Below the pieces are notes generated by a model. The model worked only from the letters and a program-made list of their open reading frames with translations, did not search any database and was not told where the DNA came from. Of a stretch of 64,000 nucleotides of DNA, positions 56,576 to 64,000 are shown piece by piece. The translations under genes were made by a program, and so were the position numbers. This DNA comes from Antedon mediterranea (Eukaryota > Echinodermata > Crinoidea > Comatulida > Antedonidae): assembly GCF_964355755.1 (NCBI RefSeq), contig NC_092670.1, positions 37,373,795 through 37,437,794 on the forward strand. The letters are read 5' to 3'. Position 1 is the stretch's first letter, and each line of letters starts with the position of its first letter.

Positions 56576-59192
56576 TTAATCGCTCGGTTTTCCTCTTTCT
56601 ATTAGCTTATCTAATGTCAAGGCGTCTCGTGGTCTCATCTTCAATTCTTTTGTCATTCTATCCAAGTCGTAAGTTTTAAGTTTAACCCCATCAATGTTTT
56701 CCTCTTTAAATATAGTGTAGTAAGTGTGAATGTCCAGTAATTGTAGCGACTTGCAAACGTCAGCGACTGTGAAATCCTCTAGTCTATCCGGAAGACTACT
56801 CCACTTGTTCGGTTTTGGGACTGTTTGTTTTGGGACTGTTTGTTGTTCGTTGCTGTTTCGATCTAGGCGTTGCCCCGGATATTGCCCTGTAGGACTAGAT
56901 GGACTGTACGGTGGCGGTGGTCCATATGGTCCTTCAGATATCTCTTGACTTATTCCATATCTTGGTTGAGCCTGTGGGACATTTAAACCTACTGGATGGT
57001 TTCCATGAATGTCTGTGTGATGTCTTAGCTGAACCTGGTTCCTATCTATTCCCCTGTAATCTCGAGGGCTTACTACAGGTTGGCTTGGACTGCGTTGTCT
57101 TTGGTTGGTCTGAGACATGTCTCCATAGTTGAGATTACTTAAGTGGCTGCTGTGAATTTCTCTTTGATGCTGAGTCTGACTGTATGAAGGCAACGTTGAC
57201 GCATGTTCTGGTGCACTCAATCTTCTCCCTGGATGGGTTCGTTCTTGAACTCGAAGTGGTCTTGATCGTTCACTATAATGCCTTGGCTTTTTATACAGTG
57301 GTTTTATTATAACATCTGTGGATAAGAAAGTTGGGTAAACAGCATAAGGTCAAAATGAAATATGATACACAGTAGGGATAGAAATCCGATAACAATGATC
57401 ATATTAGGATGGTCTAATCATGGACCTTCAATGATTATAAAGTTACCTTTTATTCCACGATACATGTTGAAGTTGACCTTTTCCGTTATTGAGTTGATAT
57501 CTTGCATTATATTGGCCCATTCTGATTTATTACCATTCAGTAAACCTTCGGCGATTCTAATTTCAGTATCAGTGTCTACTGGTAATATTACAACATCTGT
57601 TTCAATAGATTCTAAACAAAAATACGAAAAGTCTTTTTATTATTATTCAGAAGTATATGAAGAATGGGTAAATTTTAAGCGCAGATGTGACATAGGTTTA
57701 AAGCTCTGTCTACACTATCAAGCTAGTTTGACAAAAACAGTGTGATGTGCCCAGTGATATGACATCATCATGTCCATATATGGGCACATTTCTTGTTTGA
57801 TAATGTGTAGGACAGCCTTAAATGCAAGAATCGAAATAGATTTTAATCTATGCCTTGGTTTGGTAAGCAAGCACGTGTGATTTTCTATTTCTATCCCGGG
57901 TCATTTAGACAATTTTCACCTGTGTTTTTATATGTCATAAATGAATGCACTTACCAGAACTTACTCGACTACATAGTAGGTAATCCTTCTTTACAACTTC
58001 TTTTAAACTAAATGGTCCTTCGATGATAGGTTTTACACCGGGGTCATCGAGTACTGGAGGCATTCTAACAAACTCTACCGTTAATGGGAGTTTTACTTTC
58101 TTTCCGTCTTCAAACAAGTCCGTAAGATAAGTAGGAGCAGAATCTTTGAAAAGTAAGTTAAGTCTTCAAGTTAGTACATCATGCTTCAATTTCAACAGGG
58201 TGAGGCCTAACTGGACCCTACGTCTATAAATAATGTTGTTGTTGGAAATAAAATTTAGGCGTGGTTCCCACTGGAGACAAAACGTAGACGTAACGCAACA
58301 CAAGCGTGTTGACCAGAGATAAGCGAAAGTTCGAATAATCCAAAACTTGTGATTGGTCAACTTGCTTACGTTGCGTTTACGTCCTTACGTTTACGTTGCG
58401 TTCTAGTGGGAACCAAACTTTAGTGGAATAAGATCACTGGTGGTGATGGCGGCGGCGATGATGATGATGCTGAAATTATGACGATTCTGGTGATGACGTT
58501 AGCGGAAAGAAATGGAATAAATATCATCAACTTTTCAATGTATTTTCGTTGAATGCTTTACCTGATACTCCTTTCTTTGGGATAACTTTTACTTTTTTGC
58601 CATAGTGAATCGGCATGCTATATTCCCGATGGTTTGTATATGCTACGACCCTCCGTTCCTGTATTGTTGATTGCAAACGGAAAACCTACAAATATAAAAT
58701 ATGTTATTTTTTCATACTTAAGCCCTGTCTACATTATCAAACTAGTTTGACAAAAAGTATGGTAGGGATATGCCCAAATATGGTAGTGATATGACATCAT
58801 CATATCCATATATGGGCACATAATTAGATACGGTACTCTGCAGAGGTATAACTCATGATAGACTTTCCCTTAGTTTCGCAGATTGATTCTTTAAGCTATG
58901 TCTACACTATCAAAGTGACAAAACAAATATGATGTGCTTATATATGGAGATGATGATGTCATATCACTACCATATTTAAGCATACCGTATCACTACCATA
59001 TATGTACACACAGTCACACCCTTTTTGGCGTTTTATATGCTGAATATTTACCTCATCTTTCGAGATTTCCATGTTACTATTCTCCGTAGAACATCCATGT
59101 ACTACTCTTATGATAAGTGGCAGTTTGCATTCTTTAAGCATCTTTTTCAGTGAATAATGCTTTTTCGACCATTTCACTCTCCGAAAATCCAT
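56576..59192 (-). CDS. GAREM-like adaptor: CABIT domain plus SAM domain
   Basis: Five coding exons, 59052-59192, 58562-58685, 57955-58143, 57447-57611 and 56576-57315, join in phase to 452 residues. Residues about 6-165 form a CABIT-like module: VKWS near the start, ACKLP-like ECKLPLIIRV, EYSMPIHYGKKVKVIP, then GPFSLKEVVKK with DYLL. The middle (about 210-385) is disordered, rich in Gln, Ser and Pro, with PPPPYSP (a WW/SH3-type ligand). A SAM domain ends the protein (about 387-447: VADVCKSLQLLDI, NIDGVKL). CABIT plus C-terminal SAM is the GAREM layout; GAREM proteins bind GRB2 and tune ERK signalling downstream of growth-factor receptors. It is about half the length of vertebrate GAREM1. THEMIS has CABIT domains without SAM and is the less likely alternative. 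Confidence 0.82.
57701..57815. mobile_element. Family A MITE, GAREM-like gene intron
   Basis: AGCTCTGTCTACACTATCAAG after TAA; interior TGACATCATCATGTCCATA; ends TTGATAATGTGTAGGACAGCC before TTA. It lies between exons 3 and 4. Confidence 0.75.
58258..58419. mobile_element. MITE, family B, copy 4, with TTA target duplication
   Basis: GGCGTGGTTCCCACT and GTGGGAACCAAACT ends, TTA at 58255-58257 and 58420-58422. It lies between exons 2 and 3 of the GAREM-like gene. A (GAT/GGC)n tract follows at 58440-58475. Confidence 0.85.
58722..58825. mobile_element. Family A MITE, right end lost
   Basis: AGCCCTGTCTACATTATC after TTA, interior CCCAAATATGGTAG and TGACATCATCATATCCATA. In the first intron of the GAREM-like gene. 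Confidence 0.7.
58893..59012. mobile_element. Family A MITE, right end lost
   Basis: AGCTATGTCTACACTATCAA after TTA; interior ATGGAGATGATGATGTCATA. A second family A copy only about 70 bp from the preceding one. Confidence 0.7.
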
Positions 59193-62009
59193 GACTCCTT
59201 TCTACAATCTATAAAATGAAAATACAAATGATTGGAGTTTATTATTAGCCAACGGGTGGAGAGAGGGCCATAAACCATAAAAGAAAACACTACACTATCA
59301 CATTGAACGAATCTTTCTTAAGCTCTGTCTACACTATCAAACTAGTTATGGTAGTGATGCTCACATATGATATGGTGATTAACACCATTATGTCAACACA
59401 TGGGAACATCACATTATTTGTCACATAAAGTTTGATAGTGACAAACATTGCATAATAGCTTAATTCTCTTACCTTCAAATAAAACTTTTTTAACATATAC
59501 TCATAACCATTTTCCTAGAGTGTTTACTTACTAACAGTACATTTAACAGGTTTTCTAGATTCAGGATAGTATAATGTGTAAGGTTAACAATACGTATTCT
59601 TCTTCATAATACAATATCAAGCGGTCGGCCATGACTCACACATAATTGATACTGAGAACATTTTCAAAACTCGACATTGTATTGACACAACAGTTATACA
59701 GACAAACAACAAACATGGCTGTGTCAATTCGTAGTTTACCCGTGTTTTACAATACTTGGTAATGCTGGTGTTCTTTAATGTACATTAACTCATTAAAAAA
59801 TGAAATCATTAAAAGATTTTATATGAGCCTAACTTCTAGCAACGAGGAAAGGCCTAAGTGTGCCTTATACTTGCGGCACAGGTAAAGCATTCACTAAACA
59901 TTATAATAACCTAAATCACCACGTGTAATCTAATTTATATACATAAAAATTACAGTAAAACTGGGCCTAATCAACATACCTGTCAATGGACAATCGTAGA
60001 CTTTATTGGGTCTGTCTTTGGATGTTAGCCTCGTTTCGACACCGTCTGTGCTTCAGTGCGTACTATTTTTGATATGAATTAAATTCAATGTGAACAACTA
60101 TATAAGTATTTGTGATGCAAATTCAAAGTTCACACACCATTGGATAAGGATTTACGTTGCTTTGTCATACAGTGCTTACGATGGTTTATTTCTACACAAC
60201 AATCTAGAATTGTTCAATGGATTGTTTCGGCTTAATTCTCCTTTAATTATTGTGGCATTTGGGTTGTTTTTTTTGTGGGTTAACGCAAAGGTAATTTGGT
60301 GTTCCCACTTTTTCCACCACTGCTATTGAATGAACGTTATGCATTTATTTGCACCCGATTCCCAGTGCAGTATAACTCCACATACTATCTATTTCCGTAT
60401 ATGAATATTTGGTAATATACAGCATCTCATTTATACCACATGTGGTGCCTGTATCACGAAAGTTTAAGGGTTATGTACGTTACTGAGTTATAGATATAGG
60501 CCTACACGTGAAACACGGGTGATGTTGTATAATTTACCAAATATTCCGTTACTTAACAAATAAAATAGATATATTAGGCCCGGCATTAGGCCCTACCGAG
60601 AATCGGCTGAGTGATTTTTTACTCGTCCCTGTGTTATAATGAATTATATTTTGCAATATTTGACATCTATGTCACATCTCGTTGGGGAAAATGTTACAAC
60701 TATTGTTTGTTTGTTTGTTTGTTTGTTTGTTTCTATTCATTGCTTACTATTTCAAAAATGTATAACAGTAAAAAAATGACCATAGGCCTATAGAATATAA
60801 ACAATGATTACAAAATATGAGAACAAGAGGATGACCCATATAAGCTCAGATAAAGTCTTGTCTCAAATGGACCCAAATTATCTTCACAACACCAGTCTAT
60901 CTTCTCGTTTCGTCTCTGGTCTTGTTAATTCATATAATGTTTACGTTATATAATTGCCAAATTCAGAATGTGCTCAAGTTTGTAAATTGTTGCAAAGTGT
61001 ATGTTTTAAGTTTGTTTATTTCCTCACTGTTATTAGACAAGATAATAATAGCAATTACCCCAATATTTACGTTTACACCATGACCCCTGTACCCATCAGT
61101 ATTGAAAGTGGGCGTACTTGTATTTGTGGAATCAGATAATGATCTGTTGATTACAGTATTAAATTGCCGTATTCTTCAGATTCATATCATACACAAAACT
61201 TAACGATTCTTTCGTAAAAACTAGACCTTAAAGCAGAAGCAGTGTGCATCAAGAATGAATTAGAGGATGGCAAACATAGGCCTACTTATACATTGACTGG
61301 ACTCAAATTTGCATACGGTATGCACTATCTTTTTTAAGAAGAATTTCTATCATTATTTTGTATGTTAATGGGCAAATAAAGCTTTTCAGTATTCAGTATT
61401 TGTCAGATTTTTAGGATATCGTCAATCAATCAATAATACATTTTATTCATCCTTTATTTTCCCGGTGTTTTTATAAAATAATATTTAATTAATAACAAAG
61501 AAAATATGAATTATATAATTAAACACGTTTTTCCATGTGCCGTAGTAGGGCATGAATTTGCCATGGGCAGGGATCAAATACAACCGCAACGTCACGTTTT
61601 TAGAACCAGGGGGTATCTAAGTAGAACTTGTATAGCTTATAATAACAGTATATTCGGTCTACTTACCCCAATTTCTTAATTATAATAATAAAAAACATAA
61701 CACATTATTGTTACAACCAGGTGTTTCATAACATACAACTTACCTATACTTACTGATTAAACTAATTAACACTAATTAACACAATATTGTGTCTCAGGTG
61801 TTTAACATCGAATTTTTACTTTTCGGTCTGTTAATTACCAGTTATATTAGAGGCTTATTTTTGAAAATATAACTTGCCAAGAACTCTTGCGAAGCATTCT
61901 TGTGGAACGCTTTCTGGAAAAACACTATTGAGGTGAACAAGTGTTACCGTGATTAATTAAAGTTGTATTATTATTCTGGCAGTAGGACATTTCAATTGAA
62001 GTAAGAAAG
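59193..62009. other. Intergenic region upstream of both flanking genes
   Basis: Contains a family A MITE (59322-59444), the presumed promoter of the GAREM-like gene (-), a (TTTG)n microsatellite at 60704-60730 and the promoter of the MS4A-like gene (+). ORFs of 60-80 codons at 60090-61139 have no recognisable similarity and are not called. Confidence 0.5.
59322..59444. mobile_element. Family A MITE
   Basis: AGCTCTGTCTACACTATC after TTA; ends at GTTTGATAGTG without the outer arm. About 130 bp upstream of the GAREM-like start codon. Confidence 0.7.
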
Positions 62010-63953
62010 ATGGGACCACGACAGGGTTTAGTCTACGTTAACTACCAGGATTTAAGAATATACCAGCAACGTACCGAGGGAGCTTTTAAACAAATTGGTT
62101 CTAGCTCTGGGAAAATAATCTACTTGTCCGCATCGAGTCAAATGCTTTTAGGATTTAGCTGTATAACTCTTGGAGTACTGACGTTGGTCAGATGTGAACA
62201 ACCAGACATGCGTATTGGAATTTGGTCAGGAGTAATGGTCAGTCAATTTTATATTTATATTAAACAAACAAAATCCTATTAAAGACGTAGGCCTAGTATT
62301 GTCGAGAACATGAAAATATAGATAAACAAAACTTGTAGGTCCAGTTTTTAACAAAGTTATTCAATTTGCCAAATTTAAATTACGGTTTTTCAGTTTTCAA
62401 TTCAGGTGGTTTTTTTTCGATCCAATTTTTAGTCAAAGTGAGCTATTGTATGACATTAAAATGGTCAACAATATTTGTTAAAAATTATTTGTTAAGAAGA
62501 AAATAGTTATAATTTGATTGTTTTTGATATTTAAACTTCTTATAGTATTTGCTTTGCGGTATAGTGGGCTTAGCCGCAGCAGGAAAAACCGATTACACTG
62601 TTGTGAGTATTTTATTAATGAATTATAACATTGTTGCCGATACTAAATTCTAAAGAAATTGATAGATAAATAATTATGGCGTTATCTTTATTTTACCGTT
62701 AGGTTATGTGTTATTTGGTAGCGTCCGTTATGTCGCTATCAATTGCTATAACTGCGTTGTGTCTGGAGGGGCAGCGTCTAACACAGACGATGGTGGATGG
62801 AATTGTAAGTTTAGTTTTTTTTTACAGTATTGAAGTCGATAGATTATAAAGCTCCCATTTAAAATAGGATAATGTAATATAGAGAAATTAATTACAACTC
62901 ACCTCCCAAAGACTTGTAATAAGACTTTGTAGAGCATCTTGAGTATTGTTTGTCTTGTGAACCTCTGAGGATCCCTTAAGATCTGCAATTGCTGGATCAT
63001 TAAATATGGTGTCACTAAAAAAATCATGCTTCAATCAATCTTATATAGCGCCAGTATCCATACAGTAATGTTCAGAGGCGCGTTCACTTGGAACAACATA
63101 TAATAGAGTAACTTTCTAGTAATATGCTGCTGCATATGTAGATTTACAGCTTTTAAACACAACTTACTGTGAGAATTATTTTTAGCCCTCATTCCATTAC
63201 TTATTGAGAGGATTTGTTATCTGACAGTCGTTCATGCGATCAAAAAGGTCTCTCTCTCTCTCTCTCTCAATTCATTGAAATTCAGTGTCATCATTGATAA
63301 TTGGTACATTTCTTACAGACATTCGAATGTGTTGCGTACTCTTCTTCTCTACTCTCATTCAGTTCGGTAGAAACAACTACAGCAGTAACTGCAGTAATTA
63401 TATCGTTCATAATGGGAAAGGGAACTCTATCGCAAATGTTACTACCGGTGACTATACTATTTTTGTTTTACTAAAAATTGTGATTAACAACATATGGAAA
63501 GAACAATAATAATATGATTAATGTATACAATTAGAAATATGGTTCTTTTCGCGAATCTTGTCAGTATCTTCATCAAATTATCTCGAATGTAACAAACTTC
63601 CCATGTCATAGCTTGTAGGACCAAGCATAATATGCAGAGCAACCTCATGAAACTTTGTTTAGAAAAGGTTTGGAAAGGTTATATAGACACCCTGAGGTAT
63701 TATTTCTTTCCAACATGAAGTACTCTGTAATCAGCTACCATCGCTATATAAATAGCAAATAACTTTCTATTACCAAGAGTACGAGAAAAGCCAAACTTAC
63801 AATAACTTAATTTCTGCTTCATTTCAGGACTTACAAGTATATATAGATACGCCAGGTGATACGCCGACGGAAAAGGTTCCACCTGCGATGGCAAAAAAGG
63901 CTTTTGCTTTGAACCCGTCGAATGGAGGAAGTTACAGACAACCATTTTTATAG
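62010..63953 (+). CDS. MS4A-like four-transmembrane protein
   Basis: Five coding exons, 62010-62237, 62546-62602, 62703-62804, 63319-63447 and 63828-63953, all phase 0, give 213 residues. Four hydrophobic segments are seen at about 38-60, 69-89, 96-117 and 143-163. The loop after TM1 is short (CEQPDMRIGIW) and TM2 ends GLAAAGKTDYT. The cytoplasmic N-terminus has tyrosines (YVNYQDLRIYQQ) and the C-terminus is polar. The size, exon phases and the GxxxG-rich TM1-TM2 pattern (LGVLTL, WSGVMYLLCGIVGLA) resemble the MS4A/CD20-like tetraspans of the plasma membrane. The family call is moderate; another tetraspan family is possible. Function is unknown. The gene ends 47 bp before the window edge. Confidence 0.75.
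63249..63269 (+). repeat. (TC)n microsatellite
   Basis: A short TC dinucleotide run in the intron before exon 4 of the MS4A-like gene. Confidence 0.9.
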
Positions 63954-64000
63954 AGAAAAAAAGCTTGAAAAATGGAAAACAGCACAACTTTATAAGATAG

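Noticed and set aside
60090-61139. Three ORFs of 60-79 codons upstream of the MS4A-like gene
   Set aside because: They are short and AT-rich, with no recognisable domain, and are expected by chance at this base composition.

Overview
This AT-rich window is animal nuclear DNA. Its genes are multi-exon with GT-AG introns and one AT-AC intron, and most of the rest is miniature inverted-repeat transposons, satellites and minisatellites. The gene content (CENP-O, PTRHD1, NDUFAF8, MBOAT1/2, an E2F1/2/3-class factor, a CABIT-SAM adaptor, an MS4A-like tetraspan) and two gene pairs arranged as in human point to an invertebrate deuterostome. An echinoderm is my best guess, partly from the many TAGGCCTA-type motifs; that is inference, not proof. 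All gene models were built by hand from splice sites and reading phase. Every reported model joins into one open frame.

Layout. 1-4.4 kb: TTA-flanked MITEs, then a three-exon gene (-) for a 621-residue coiled-coil protein with a GRIP-like C-terminus. 7.1-12.9 kb: PTRHD1 (-) and CENPO (+), head to head. 13.1-21.5 kb: a satellite domain with two arrays of a 10-bp minisatellite enclosing a 4.3-kb array of modular palindromes; a decayed non-LTR retrotransposon sits in a satellite palindrome. 23.7-24.5 kb: tiny NDUFAF8 gene (+). 28.8-50.2 kb: a 12-exon MBOAT1/2 acyltransferase (-) whose introns are packed with MITEs, a Mutator-like element with 9-bp target duplications, and a 3.7-kb TTAA-flanked composite element. 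51.4-54.7 kb: E2F1/2/3-class gene (+), divergent from MBOAT1/2, with a U12 AT-AC intron and E2F-type sites upstream. 56.6-59.2 kb: GAREM-like CABIT-SAM gene (-). 62.0-64.0 kb: MS4A-like four-TM gene (+).

The genes do not form one pathway. CENP-O (kinetochore) and E2F (G1/S transcription) are cell-cycle genes, NDUFAF8 acts in mitochondrial complex I assembly, MBOAT1/2 remodels phospholipids, and the CABIT-SAM protein probably acts downstream of receptor tyrosine kinases. No new multi-gene system was found. The most unusual content is the palindromic modular satellite, the nested inverted arrays in the 3.7-kb element, and the clean set of MITE families whose target-site duplications can be read directly.
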